Shown here: one piece after another, positions 1-11,341 of the stretch
Layout of the letters: each line of letters opens with the position of its first letter
Numbering within the stretch: position 1 is the stretch's first letter
Assembly: GCA_014529385.2 (NCBI GenBank)
Contig: CM043943.1
Coordinates: 101,469,355-101,533,354, forward strand
Length of the DNA stretch: 64,000 nucleotides
Direction: 5' to 3'
Source: Adiantum capillus-veneris
Lineage: Eukaryota; Streptophyta; Polypodiopsida; Polypodiales; Pteridaceae
Program-made: the position numbers and the translations under genes
The notes under the pieces: generated by a model
The model's database searches: none
What the model saw: the letters and a program-made list of their open reading frames with translations, nothing else
Told to the model about the DNA's origin: nothing

Positions 1-43
1 CAAGACTAGAGAACGAATGTAGTTATGCATCAAGCCCCTGCTT

Positions 44-434
44 TCATCTACCTGAAAGACCTCGCAAAGCTGCCCGCTCGTAGGGCCACCATTGGTCACT
101 GCCACACTTTGGCTCAGGATTCTCAAAAAAAAAACCAGTCAACTCGCATGTCTTTACCTTCAGTCGGCCCTGCTCAATCCCATTGAGTAACCTGTTAGGG
201 GGCTCCTTATTCATAGAAGCAGGCAGCCCTGGCCGCCATACATCTCTCTCACCGTTCCATACTGCTCCTCGTGAGCATAAAGTGCCAATAGCACAAAATA
301 AGCATAAAAAAAATATGGGTTCTATCTCCCGGTAGGACCTCCAAATACTGAGCAGATGAGCAAAGGCATAGCAGGCTTCCCCAAGCAACATGAGCCCCAC
401 CCTCTCTCAGCAAGACTCCCCTTCCCTCAGCCAT
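44..434 (-). pseudogene. Family R fragment D (unidentified repeated coding-like sequence)
   Basis: The minus-strand translation closely resembles part of the longer copy at 6126-8345: both contain the pattern NGIEQG followed by LKVK, then a CxxTGF motif. I do not recognise the protein family. The fragment has shifted frames and no credible start, so it is a relic. It overlaps in content with the copy at 2505-3313, so the two may be pieces of one copy separated by the sequence at 434-2505, or independent copies. No catalytic motif or membrane segment can be named with confidence. Confidence 0.45.
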
Positions 435-900
435 CAGCGTTTTTAGCCATCGCCAAAAGGACCTTCCTCTTGGTGTTTTCCAGTACCTGCTATCACCATC
501 CCAAGCCCACCTTGCTCTGGCGTTTTACCCCATTGGTAGCAGCACCATCAAGAATCAATAACACTAGGATTTTCTTCCAGATCTGCAACGTTTTCAGCAT
601 GCACTAACGCTAGGAACACATCATTGGATCAACGTTTTTTATCATCAGTTGCAGCAGAACCTCCGTATCCGGTAAGGGTTTATAAGCACCTGAAAACCTG
701 CAAATTTCAGCAAGAAAACCTCCATTGTCTTAGCGTTTTTCAGCAAGGAACTTTCTCCCCAAAACGCAGCCAAAGAGCAGATTGCAGCAGCATTTTTCAT
801 CATCCTCTCGACCCGACAAAAACAGTCTTTTTTTCAGCCATGAACCCATCAAGAAGCAGTCATTTTCAGCCACCAAGAATTTCATGGATTTCAGCCTAAG
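435..900. other. Non-coding stretch with recurring GCGTTTTCAG-like motifs
   Basis: No gene is visible. Short phrases such as GCGTTTTTCAG recur several times and reappear at 1490-1580, followed in both places by a GTCGTC/CATCG-rich stretch (900-940 and 1580-1610). This suggests a duplicated untranslated leader of a retroelement. Confidence 0.35.
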
Positions 901-929
901 TCGTCGTCTTCATCACCGTCGTCACCATC

Positions 930-1245
930 GGCATAGTCCCATTGCATACGCATTGTACATCTTTGTGCAATCAAGTAGACCACTCTCACCGAAGAGAGTG
1001 GGGCCTTCGGAGGAGGGTTTTACAACCTCTTGGGTGTCGTATCTCTTCTCTCTCCTTCACTCAGTCTCATTCACTTGCACGCATAGTGTCCACTCACTTT
1101 GTGTTGTGATCATAACACTCCCCATAAGACGGAAAGCTCTCTCTTTCCCTAAGAACTAAAAGGAACCTTGAGCAATAAAGATCACTAATCTTGAGAAAAT
1201 ACAGCATTTATTCCACTGCACCTAACATTGGTATCAAAGCAAGGG
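930..1245 (+). mobile_element. Copia-type LTR tail with primer-binding site
   Basis: The stretch ends in CCTAACA followed at once by TGGTATCAAAGCAAGG (about 1230-1245), a one-base variant of the TGGTATCAGAGC initiator-Met-tRNA primer site of plant Ty1/copia elements. LTRs of this class end in CA, as here. The left LTR border is not identifiable. No gag or pol follows, so only the tail survives. Confidence 0.5.
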
Positions 1246-1450
1246 GTCCCTTGAGGGTTGGGACCCGACATCCCTGAGTCGTCTCTTTTCTCTCTCTCTC
1301 TCTCTCTCGTTTCTCTCTTTCTTTCAGTTCAGTTCAGTTCTCTCAAGTGAAGTAAAGTGTCCCTTGTGTTTGTGTGCGAAGTACTAGATCCAAGAAAATC
1401 CTTATTCTCTTCCGCTGCATCTGACATTGGTATCAGAGTAGGGACATAAG
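1239..1450 (+). repeat. First copy of a retroelement leader/LTR repeat, ending in a second primer-site-like sequence
   Basis: The sequence from AGCAAGGGGTCCC through the CT-rich run to GCTGCATCTGACA is repeated at 1729-1982. At its right end TGGTATCAGAG follows (about 1430-1440), again a copia primer-site core. Two primer-site-like sequences 200 bp apart in the same orientation suggest a tandem or template-switched LTR remnant. Confidence 0.45.
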
Positions 1451-1728
1451 GAGGCAGGCACCCAGCAATCAAGCAGCACCTCAGCAGGAGCCCTAGTGTT
1501 TTCTCAAGAAGAAGGCCCAGATCAGCTTAGCGTTTTCACTTTTCAGCAGACAACCTAGCGTTTTCAGTTTTCAGCCTTGACGTCGTCATCGTCGACACCA
1601 TCATTGTCGTCGCCATTGTCTTTGATATAGACCCCTTCAGTACCTCAGTAGCATCAATACCCTTCACCATCAGCATCATTGTAGTCGCATTTGTGCAAGA
1701 ATAAAGAAAGTACTTGATTTGGCAACAG

Positions 1729-1775
1729 AGCAAGGGGGCCCTTGATGGTTGGGACCCGACATCCCTGTGTCGTCT

Positions 1776-1868
<93 letters not shown>

Positions 1869-1982
1869 TCTCTCTTTCATTTAGTTCAGTTCAGTTCTCT
1901 CAAGTGAAGTAAAGTGTCCCTTGTGTTTGTGTGCGGAGTACTAGATCCAAGCAAATCCTTATTCTCTTTCGCTGCATCTGAC
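1729..1982 (+). repeat. Second copy of the leader/LTR repeat, expanded by a CT microsatellite
   Basis: It matches 1239-1427 from the AGCAAGGGG start to the GCTGCATCTGACA end. It is longer because the internal CT run has expanded to about 86 bp (1780-1865). Directly after it the sequence switches to a PPR relic. Confidence 0.5.
1780..1865. repeat. (CT)n microsatellite
   Basis: An uninterrupted CT dinucleotide run. Open frames read across it (Ser-Leu or Arg-Glu repeats) are artefacts. Confidence 0.95.
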
Positions 1983-2039
1983 ATGGGCTCTCCTTAGAGA
2001 CAAATATGCTCGATTAGCACTAGAGTCTTCACGACAGCT

Positions 2040-2510
2040 GGCACTATGCCACATATGCGCAAAAAAGGCCTCTCTTTGGATGCAATCACCTTTGTTTGCA
2101 CATTGAAGGAATGTGGTCTTATGCAACCTAACATGGTGTGGCAAGTAGGTTCTATGAACTGGATGCAAATGCCAAATGTGGTCCCATTATCAAATCATTA
2201 GAGCTTGTTAATGAGCTGTCTAGTGAAAATCTCGTCTCTTGGATGCGTTCATTGTAGGATATTCCCAACATGGCTATCGCAAGGAAGCACTACGATGTTT
2301 TAACCAAATATGAAGGCAACAACTTTCTTCAAATGCAATCACCTATTCTTGCACCTTGAAGGGGTGTGGCCGTACACAACATCTTCATATGGGTGAGAGA
2401 ACTCATGATGAGATTGCTACTTGATGAGCTCTTTGTACAAAATATTGTGTGTAGGAATGCAAGATATGCCCAGCATGGTTGTGGCAAGAAAGCTCTGTGT
2501 TGTTTCCAGT
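2040..2510 (+). pseudogene. Degenerate PPR-protein fragment
   Basis: Translation across shifting frames gives hallmarks of plant PLS-type pentatricopeptide-repeat proteins, which bind organellar RNA: GLSLDAITFVCTLKECG, then an AKCG unit, ENLVSW, GYSQHGYRKEALRCF, DELFVQNIV and YAQHGCGKKALCCF. These match the repeating ITFVCxLKACG / YAKCG / VSWxxxIAGYxQHGxxxEAL units. Several frameshifts and stops occur and there is no N-terminal targeting sequence or C-terminal E/DYW domain, so it is a relic. It ends abruptly at about 2510 against family R sequence. Confidence 0.7.
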
Positions 2511-3313
2511 ACCAAAGGGCGAGCATAAAAAAGAATCTGGGTTCCATATCTGAGCACCCCCAAGTAATGTCATTTTTCAACACACACTTGGCCCACACTT
2601 TGTCATATCCCTACATCTGTTTCGGCTCTCTACTCTAGATACCACCTGTCCATGCTATCAGGACCATTGAGGAGGTCACCCGCTGTATTGCAGGACACCT
2701 CGAGCAAAATCACATCCATACAAGTGCATTCATGACAGGACCTGCACCCTCTTGCTCAATTGTATCCTAATGACGACCACTCCTAGAGGGTTCACTTTAG
2801 ACCGTCTCGGCTCAGCGACTAAACCATAATAGGACTCAGAATCCCTTCCATTTAGAGTCTCCATAACCACAAGCATGACCTGATCATCGTGCATTTCTTT
2901 GTCGAAGGGACTTGCGCCTGACACGTTTCCATAACATAGACCTGGTTGTCCCGTGATTGAAATTACCAGCATTTGCATACCCTTGTCACGCATCTCTTCG
3001 TTGAAAGGGCTCGCGCCCGCTACTTTTCCATAAAACAGACCTTTGTCACGCCTTTCCTGGTTTTGCCTGCGTAATATCCCTGGCTCACCCTTCAATACCA
3101 CAGCTTGCCTTCTGTCAACCTGATATGGACAGGTTCAGGTGGTTCTACCCACGACCCCTGACTGCTGGCCATCTTTGTCGATACCCATTCTACTTCCCCT
3201 ATGCTCTCGGGAATAGTCTCCCACAAGGAGGTTGGTACCGTCGGATAACCTGAAAACGGCACCCCACGAGACCCCTCCAACAACCTTTCCTGCCCTTGAT
3301 TGTCACAAGCCAA
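2505..3313 (-). pseudogene. Family R copy A (unidentified repeated coding-like sequence)
   Basis: The longest open stretch is 123 residues (3101-2730). It contains an internal duplication in which a YGxVxGASPFxxEM unit occurs twice about 33 residues apart. Downstream motifs VVVIRIQLSKRVQVLSW and NDITWGC are shared with copies B and C. Frame changes at about 3095 and 2730 break the reading frame. I cannot assign a family; shared open frames across copies favour an old protein-coding repeat over random sequence. Confidence 0.5.
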
Positions 3314-3654
3314 CAGTCACCTCCTGGCACTCCCCCCCACTTCCTTCATTTGCACAATACTCACTGTGTGAGTCTGGCTCGCTGGTCACAGATTTCCTTA
3401 GTTCTAGTTTTCTAAACACAACACCATCATGCATAAATCGTTCAAAAGCCTCTCTCCATGAAAGATGCAAATACAGGATGGTAATGAGGACAAAGTACAG
3501 ATATGAGCACATGTATGTAGCCTTCTGATTGAGATCTCACAATACTCCTAGCCTAGCACGCTAGTTGATTAAAGGTAAGATAGAACAGATTCTGAGGTTG
3601 TCGCATGTGATTGGAACTAGATGATGAATAGCACGAATGTAGAGAGCGTACAAG

Positions 3655-4000
3655 CACGCTGAAAATAGCTGTACAACATCGTTTTCATCACCTCGTAATT
3701 GCGTTTTTGGGTGGTCAGCAGCCTCTTGGCTTGTGATTTTAACAGAGGATGAAGTTACCTCCTGCTAGGCAAGCTAAAAATCACTAGACAACACTGTTTT
3801 CATCACCTCGCAATTGCGTCTTTGGGTGGACAGCAGCCTCTTGGCTTGTGATTTTAACAGAGGATGAAGTTACCTCCTGCTAGGCACGCTAAAAATTGCT
3901 GGACAGCTCCGTTTTCATCACCTCGCAGTTGCGTTTTTGGGTGGACAGCAGCCTCTTGGCTTTTGTTTTTAACAGAGGATGAAGTTACCTCCTGCTAGGA
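3655..4000. repeat. Three tandem copies of a 115-bp unit
   Basis: The phrase GTTTTCATCACCTCG recurs at 3681, 3796 and 3911, an exact spacing of 115 bp. Each unit continues with TTGGGTGG, CAGCAGCCTCTTGGCTT and ACAGAGGATGAAGTTACC. Copies differ by only a few substitutions. No gene is visible from 3540 to 4240. Confidence 0.9.
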
Positions 4001-4244
4001 CACCATCTCATCGTGGTTCGTATGGTCTCTCACCAGTGACTGCTATAGTACACGGTATTTTTGACATCAGCTTGATCATCTACAGGCGTACTGTCCTTGG
4101 GAAATCCATTCATTGTAGCCATCACTAGGCAGTTGCGCACTCCAAAGGAGGTGGTGACTCTTCCATTTTCTCACTAACGGGTGGCAAAAAATGACAATGA
4201 CCAGGCATTGTCGACATAGACCCTTAGTACCTCGTCGTTGACTT

Positions 4245-5745
4245 CATCGTCTTCGACATAGACCTCTATGGCTCAGCTGAAAGGACTGCTCACTGTCTGC
4301 ACTCGCAACCTGTGATGACGACAAGGATGCAACCCCACTATAGGCTGCCCCGAGACCTGTATTTGCGTATGAATCAACCCTGTTTTTATCCTTTGTCCGT
4401 GTCGCATTCCTTGCGCTGCTTATCACTTGCATGCCTTGCTTGTGATTACCAAGCCCTGCATGATTACCAAGCCCACTCTTTGTCACATCCCTGCATCTCG
4501 CCCGGCTCTCTAGCCCGGCTTCTACTTGTCCATGCCATCTCGACCATTGAGGAGGTCGTCCGCCACATCGCAGGAAAACTCGAGTAAAAGGACATCCAGT
4601 CCTTCGAGTGCACCATATTTGGCCAGTCAAGACAGTCCTGGAAGCTTAAGCTGCCCATAGCTAGGCTTCGCGCATCTCCCACCAATGGGTACCTTGTCGA
4701 GAGTACCATGACTGAGAACTGGCCAACTGTGCCATCCTTAGCCCCATAGCTAGGTTTCGCTTAAGCTGCCCATATCTAGGCTTTGCGCATCTCCCACTAA
4801 TGGGTACCTTGTGGAGAGTACCATGACTGAGAACTGGCCAATTGTACCATCCTCAGTCCCATAACTGTGCATCCATAACATGACTTGCATCCTCTTACTC
4901 AACCGTGTCCTGATGGCGACCACTCGTGGAGGGTCCACCTTAACCTATTTCATCTCAATGAATAATCCATAAGAGAACTCAAACTGCCTTTCCTTTTGAA
5001 TCACTATAACCACTGCCATGACCCAGTTACCATGCAACTCTTCTTCAAAAGGGTTCACACCCGCTACATTTCCATAAAAAAGAACTTTGTCATGCCTTCC
5101 TTGGTTTTGCCTGCGTAATATCCCAGGCTCAGCCTTCAATACCACAGCCTGCCTTCTTTCAACCTGATTTTGAACAGGTTCAGGTGGTTTTACCCGCAAC
5201 CCTTGGCCGCTAGCCTCTTCTGTCCATACCCGTTCTGGTTCCCTTGCGCTCTCGGGAATAGTCTCCTCCAAAGAGGCCGGTACTGCAGCATAACCTGAAA
5301 ACGACACCCCACAAGGCACCTCCAACAACCTATCCTGCTCTTGATGCCCATCGTCTAGGCCTAGCGGGTGTTCCGCTTCATTCAACAAATCTTGGACTTC
5401 TCCGAGCCTCACCTCTTTTTTATTCCCATCATCCAGCACCTCCATAGGCATAAGCATTTCCATGGATCCCGTTTTGGGCGCAACACATTCTAGTTTGCTT
5501 TTCCCAGTCATGCGGAAGGTAGGAGTCAATAGTAACCTTTTTGCACTCCTCCCGACTTCCTCCTGAGGCTCCTCATAGTCCCCAAGCTTTACATCTGGCT
5601 CGTAGGTCTATTCCCCATCCCACAGGGCATGAACAACACTACATTCGGCTTCATGCAAGAGTTTTTCCTCACAATAGGCCTCGGCATAGCCAAGAAACAT
5701 CGCATCCAGCCTCCTCGACAACTCTTCCTCGCTAATTTCTTTTCC
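4245..5745 (-). pseudogene. Family R copy C (longest open frame of the family)
   Basis: The best stretch is 194 codons (5529-4945, minus). Open sequence extends upstream to about 5745 through one stop (RRLDAMFLGYAEAYCEEK, then LWDGE and a stop). The upstream part is acidic and Glu-rich. The downstream part has VLKAEPGILRRQNQGR, FYGNVAGVNPFEEELHG and VVAIRTRLSKRMQVM, each paired with copies A and B. Unlike A and B, the YGNVAG unit is present once only. A further segment (QVISSARNATRTKDKNRVD) recurs at 6540-6640. The function is not recognised. Confidence 0.5.
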
Positions 5746-6125
5746 TTCATCCTTTTTGAGGTTTCTTGGCTGGTCTCTCAAGTGGGACTTGAGCCCACAT
5801 CTTTGTATGCGAGCAAGGGTGAGTTGTGGTGCTTAGAATCCTATTCTATTTCTTTTTTATAGAGCCGTGTTGGCTCCCTAAGTCGAGGTGAGTTACTCCT
5901 CACTCACGGAATACTTATTGAGCTGGATTGACTAGTGACGCCGGCCACTATATACCGAGACTTAGTTTAGGGTTTAGGGTCGAAGCCCTCGAGACCTCGG
6001 AACATGACAATGTGCTAGCTTCGAGAAGACGAGGAGTGGTGAAGGGTCCCGAAGTGTTCTCCAAAAAGGGGACCCGTAACACTCACCCCTCCCCCAAAAA
6101 AGCTCGATGTCCTCATCTAGTGCCT
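5746..6125. other. Non-coding stretch, no recognised gene
   Basis: No supported coding sequence. It contains a GC-rich portion (5890-6090) resembling LTR or leader sequence and a two-copy TTTAGGG motif at 5966-5979. Confidence 0.4.
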
Positions 6126-8345
6126 CTACATCATGAAAAACATCATAAACCTCATCCTCTGAACATGGCGTATAGTGCCATTACCACACACAAGCATATA
6201 CTGAGTGTCCTCTCCTACCATAAACTTAATCCAAGCGATCAACCCATGGAAGCCGCTCGGCTGCCAGCCCCACATTCTAGAATCGCATGTCGACGCACTA
6301 CCTTGCTGGCTGCAATAAGTGTATCGTTCATCTGCTGCCTTGCTGGCAGGACTCCAGTGACTATATCTTAGCCAACACCGCTTAGTGGGAAGAAATATGG
6401 GCATCATCACTTGCCAAGCATACCCCTTATCATCATGACCTTGTATTTCCCTGTTGTGGATCCAAACCAAGCAACTCTCCAAATAAAACATACTGGATGC
6501 GGTGCAGGCTGGTGCTCACCGGAGCCCGCGCTCTCGCAAGACAAGCCTTGTTTTACGTCAACCCTGTTTTTATCGTTTGATTGTGTTGCATTCCTTACGC
6601 TGCTTATCACATGCGTGCCCTTCTCGTGACTACTAAGACCTTTGAGCACCAACCATATCAATAAAACTACGACCATCAGTGTGCCCACTCTACATAATTG
6701 GGGGTCCCATGCCCTGTTTTGCATCTTTTGAAGTCAATCACTCTGATCGTTTTTGCGTATTCCTGCATTAGACAGCCTACTCGTTGTCCTTTGTCTAGTC
6801 TCCCTCTAGTTTAGCATAACCTGCTGCCTCGTTCTGCCCGCGAGCTGATATATACCAGTCCGTGTGATTACCAAGCCCCTCGATTCGTGTTTATCCTACT
6901 CATCTCTTGTTCGTCCAACATGTTTTACTCTAGGGAGAATCGATCGGCCATCTGTGGCCCACATTCAAACCAGCCCCAACCGATCCATTAGAAGCAATGA
7001 TTGTCCTTGTTCATCTCGTCTATGTAGGCCTGAAAACGACCCTAATCCTTCTGGCTTAGCTTTGCATCGACCAATTTTGTTCCACCCTGCTGATATCTCC
7101 GTATCTCCGCGCATGCAGATCATATCATAACCAAAAGCATCATAGCATTGGATACCTTCTCGCGGGTGACATACGACATTCTTCCAACATTTATTTTCTC
7201 CACATAAGTGGTCCAAAGGATCCAGTGACGCCGCTACGGAGCCCCAGCCATCATGCATCAAATCCTTGCTTTCATCTACCTGAGAGACCTCGCAAAGCTG
7301 CTCGCTCGGAGGGCAACCATTGACCACTACCACACTTTGGGTTAAATTTCTAAACAAAAAACCAGTTGACCCACATATCTTCACCTTCAGCAAACCCTGC
7401 TCAATCCCATTGATTAACCCGCTAGGGGGCTCAGTATCCATACATTTAGGCAGCCTTGTTTTCCATCCATGACTTCGACAAACACCCAATTCAATAAGCA
7501 CCATATAGTCTTCGCTTAGGGTGTGAGAAACAACTTCCCACCCATTCCCATTGTTAGTCAGGCAGATCCGAGACCCCCATCCTTCCATACCAGCAATCTG
7601 GCCGCCTTGTTCCATGCTGCTCCCAGTGAGCATTAGTTTTCAGTACCAAAGGACGAGCATAAAAAAGAATCTGGGTTGCATATCCCAACACCCCCAAGTA
7701 ATGTCATTTTCGAACACACATTCGGACCACACTTTGTCATATCCCTGCATCTCTTTCGGCTCTCTACTCTGGATACCACCTGTCCATGCTATAAGGACCA
7801 TTGAGAAGGTCGTTCGCTGTATCGCAGGACGCCTCAAGCAAAGGGGCATCCTGCCCTCTAAATGCATTGTACCCAGCCATTCCAGCTGGGCCGAAAGACA
7901 CTAGCTGCCCATAGTTATGCTTCGTGCATTTCCCACCAATGGGTACCTCGTCGAGAATACCATGGCTGGGAGTTGACCATATGTGCCATCCTCAGCCCCA
8001 TACATGTGCGTCCATGACAGTACCTGCACCCTCTTGCTCAACTGTATCCTAATGATGACCACTTCAGGAGGGTCCACTTTAGACTGTATCAGCTCAGCGA
8101 CTAAACGATAATAGGACTCAGAATCCCTTCCATTTAGAGTCTCCATAACCACAACCATGACTTGATCATTGTGCATTTCTTCGTCGAAGAGACTTGCGCC
8201 CGACACGTTTCCATAACACAGACTTGGTTGTCCCATGATTGGCGTTACCAGCATCTGCATACCCTTGTCATGCATCTCTTCATCGAAAGGGCTCGCGCCC
8301 GCTACTTTTCTATAAAACAAACCTTTGTCACACCCTTCCTAGTTT
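6126..8345 (-). pseudogene. Family R copy B (most complete span)
   Basis: Open minus-strand segments run from 8320 to 6126 with several interruptions. In translation order: the duplicated YGxVxGAS unit, IIRIQLSKRVQVLSW, DGTYGQLPAMVFSTRYPLVG, TTFSMVLIAWTGG, CVFENDITWGCWDMQPRF, a 222-codon open stretch (7633-6965) containing WGSRICLTNNGNGWEVV and GLINGIEQGLLKVKICG, then a segment with WGWQPSGFHGLIAW. The shared order across copies indicates one ancestral sequence of over 2 kb. I do not recognise the product; a retroelement or multigene-family coding region are both possible. Confidence 0.5.
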
Positions 8346-8641
8346 TGCCTGCGTAATAGGTGATTGCATTTGGAGAAAGGACTTTCCTTCATATCGATTA
8401 AAATATCCTGGATGTTCTTTGTAGCATATGTGTTGTACATATGCTGGTTTCGAGAAGTTTCCTTGGCACATCATGTAGGGCATCGGTGGAAAAAACCCTG
8501 CGCCTACTGACATTGTCCCTCTTGGGAAAATCCAACAATCAGTCCATCAACTAATCATGACACATCCCGGTTGAAACAGCCTAGTGCCTACTGGCGCTAC
8601 CCCTATTGGGGAAATCAAGCAATTAGTGCATTTGCTCAGAG
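8346..8641 (-). pseudogene. PPR relic, segment left of the solo LTR
   Basis: Minus-strand sequence resembles the other PPR relics here (for example YEGKSFLQMQSPIT matches the frame-shifted YEGNNFLQMQSPI of the relic near 2310). It continues on the far side of the solo LTR at 9450. It is heavily decayed. Confidence 0.45.
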
Positions 8642-9449
8642 TGTTAAGTATGGAGCCTGATTTACCCTTGTAATTTTCTGTGGTAAAAGCGCACATTTGT
8701 AAGGCCCCCATTATGAGGAGAAGCCATTGTGCGTGAAGGAAAATCACTCACCGGAAACCAAAATTTTCACGGACAAGAATCAGGGGCAACTTTAAAGGCC
8801 TCGGGGGCGGAGGCCCCTGAGACTTTTTTTCGCCGGAATATTCTTTTTCACCGGAATATTATGGCCGGACGGCGGCCGAAAAGTGGTCGGAAAACAACCG
8901 GTCGGTTGGCCGGTGGCCGGTAGTCAATGGCCGATGGCCGGTGGTCGGAAGTCAATGCCCGGTGGCCGGTGGCCGGAAGTCAATGGCCGGTGGCCGGTGG
9001 CCGAATTCAAAAGCGGACTTGTCTTCTCAAGGGCGGCCACACATGGGTGGATTGGAGGGTCCGATTTGGACTTATTCGCACAAGGGCGGCTACACATGGC
9101 TGTCTCTCATAAGAGAGGGCAGCCCTTTTGGCCTATAAAAGGAGGCCATTTCTACACACATTTCATAGTGTGAAGTTGATGCAACAAGGTGAGTGTGAGG
9201 TGGTGAGAGTGAAGCAAGGCGGGAGCTCCATTAAGGGTATAATCCCTTTGTAAACTACTTCTTGTTTTGAAGTACTAAAGCCATTGAGTGGCTGCTTTCC
9301 CATGGACGTAGCCCACATTGGGTGAACCACGTATATCGTGTGTACTCTATCTCTCTCTCTCTACTCTATAATCTCGTGTATATAAATATGTCTCTCTCCA
9401 TTAAGTAATCTACTCAATTATCTATTTAGCTACGTCTTATTTCCTAACA
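8642..9449 (+). mobile_element. Solo LTR of the resident copia family, target duplication CAGAG
   Basis: The 808-bp sequence begins TGTTAAGTATGGAG, ends TATTTCCTAACA, and matches the LTRs of the copia element at 26436-32026. The five bases before it (8637-8641) and after it (9450-9454) are both CAGAG, so it inserted as a full element and lost its interior by LTR-LTR recombination. A TATAAAA box lies at 9134-9140. A GGCCGGTGGCCGG-type tandem repeat lies at about 8865-9005 and a CT run near the 3' end (about 9350-9360). Confidence 0.95.
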
Positions 9450-10860
9450 CAGAGTGTGCTGGCCGTGTCCCTGTTGGGCAAATCCTACAATCATTGTTCA
9501 TTCCACTAGAGGACATCCCATTGATTACACTTGCCCTTGGTAAAATTGCACCACATTGGGTATACATCTCGACCTTAGCCCTTCAAGGTGCAACCATAGG
9601 TGATAGCATCTAGAGAGATGCCTTGTCCAGCATAGGTGATTGCATCTAGAGAGAGACCTTCTGTTCGCAGCTGGTGAAAGTAGTACAGAGCTTCCTTGTT
9701 AGAGCCAAGTTGGGATTAAAACATCTCAGGGCTTCCCAACCACAACATGCTCAGTAGCATAAGGACACACACCTTCAAGGTGAAAGCATAGGTAATTGCA
9801 CATGCCTTCTGGCATACATATAGACCAACGCATTGCCAAGCACAGCATGTTTTTACAACAACCCCTGATGAGTAATTTCATCATGATTTTCTCACGCATG
9901 TGAAAATCTATGTAGGGCCACATACCTCTCAAGGTGCAAGCATAGGTGATTTCATTTGCAGAAAGGAATTTCCTTCCTATCCGGTTAAGACAGCCTGGAC
10001 AAGGTGGAGCTGTACCTTAAGATTGCAGTAAAAGGGGTTCTATTGCTGCTTGGCTTACTGCTATCTGCCTCATTGATAGGGAGGTTTTGACAGTCCTTCC
10101 TATCCGGTTAAAATAGCCTGGACATGGTGCAAATCCTCCAATCTAGAGGAAATCCCATCGATAACACTTGCCCTTGGTAAAATCGCACCACATTTGGTAT
10201 ACATCTCGACCTTAGCCTTTCAAGGTGTAACCATAGGTGATAGCATCTAGAGAGATGCCTCGTCCTTCACGTAGGAAGCATAGGCGATTGCATCTAGAGA
10301 GAGACCTTCTGTTCGCAGCTGGTGAAAGTAGTACAGAGCTTCCTTGTTAGAGCCAAGTTGGGATTAAAACATCTCAGGGCTTCCTTGCCACAACATGCTC
10401 AGTAGCATAAGGACACACGCCTTCAAGGTGAAAGCATAGGTAATTGCACATGCCTTCTGGCATACATATAGACAAACGCATTGCCAAGCACAGCATGTTT
10501 TTACAACAACCCCTGATTAGCAATCTCATCATGAATTTTCTCATGCATGTGAAAATCTATGTAGGGCCACATACCTCTCAAGGTGCAAGCATAGGTGATT
10601 GTATTTGCAGAAAGGACTTTCCTTCCTATCCGATTAAAACAACCTGGACATGGTGGAGCTATACCTTAAGACTGCAATAGAAGGGGTTCTATTGCTGCTT
10701 GGCTTACTGCTATCTGCCTCATTGACAGGGAGGTTTTGACAGTCCTTCCTATCCGGTTAAAGTAGCCTGGACATGGTGGAGTTGTACCTTAAGACTGCAA
10801 TAAAAGGGGTTCTATTGCTGCTTGGCTTACTGCTATCTGCCTCATTGACAGTATTGAGCT
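9450..10860 (-). pseudogene. Degenerate PPR relic with internal duplication
   Basis: On the minus strand, units such as AVLGNALVYMYA, SQLGSNKEALYYFHQLRTEG and SLDAITYACTLK are visible. They match the LGNALVDMYAKCG and ITxxCxLKACG repeats of plant PLS-class PPR proteins. Frames shift often and no continuous ORF remains. The region is a 637-bp tandem duplication plus a partial third copy. With 8346-8641 it forms one relic interrupted by the solo LTR. Confidence 0.65.
9503..10850. repeat. 637-bp tandem duplication with partial third copy
   Basis: Unit one is about 9503-10139 and unit two about 10140-10776. Matching points (for example GCACCACATT at 9548 and 10185) are offset by 637 bp. The tail containing CCTTCCTATCCGGTTAAA through CTGCCTCATTGA occurs a third time at about 10740-10850. 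Confidence 0.85.
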
Positions 10861-11115
10861 GAGTCATAGTTTGCCTTGCAATCTCAATAGTCTGGGTTAT
10901 TTTGTAAAGGATGAGACTTCAAAGGTCTTATTGTCTCCAATGACCCAAGTACAGGAAGAAAAAAACCAAGAATAAGACCATCGTCTCTAGCTGAAAAGAT
11001 GTGTTGTGATAGGACCCTCCACACATCCAACAAGTTAAGTCTTCGAGAACGTCATTATGAGCTCAATGCACATGCCATCCTTGACCCTCTACCTAAGAGA
11101 GTGAGCTCGCACGTG

Positions 11116-11117
<2 letters not shown>

Positions 11118-11154
<37 letters not shown>

Positions 11155-11205
11155 CACACACACACACACACACACACAATTCAATTTCAAACCTTCCTCC
11201 TTCCT

Positions 11206-11246
<41 letters not shown>

Positions 11247-11341
11247 GTACCTGCGTAAAAGATTTCGCTTGAAGGGAAGCCAGTAACTTGGCAAAGGAAG
11301 GAGGAAGGTTTGAAATTGAATTGTGTGTGTGTGTGTGTGTG

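Noticed and set aside
1536-1880. Long open frames of alternating Arg-Glu or Ser-Leu across CT/GA runs (also near 16100, 16350, 18100, 55980, 63480, 63750)
   Set aside because: They are microsatellites read in frame and have no other protein character.
5776-5862. Frame with a GLEPTS stretch and a possible tRNA-like CTTGAGCCC segment
   Set aside because: No tRNA arms can be folded and the peptide resembles common spurious translations.
5966-5979. Two tandem TTTAGGG units resembling plant telomere repeat
   Set aside because: Only two units, flanked by unrelated sequence; expected by chance in 64 kb and common in plant promoters.
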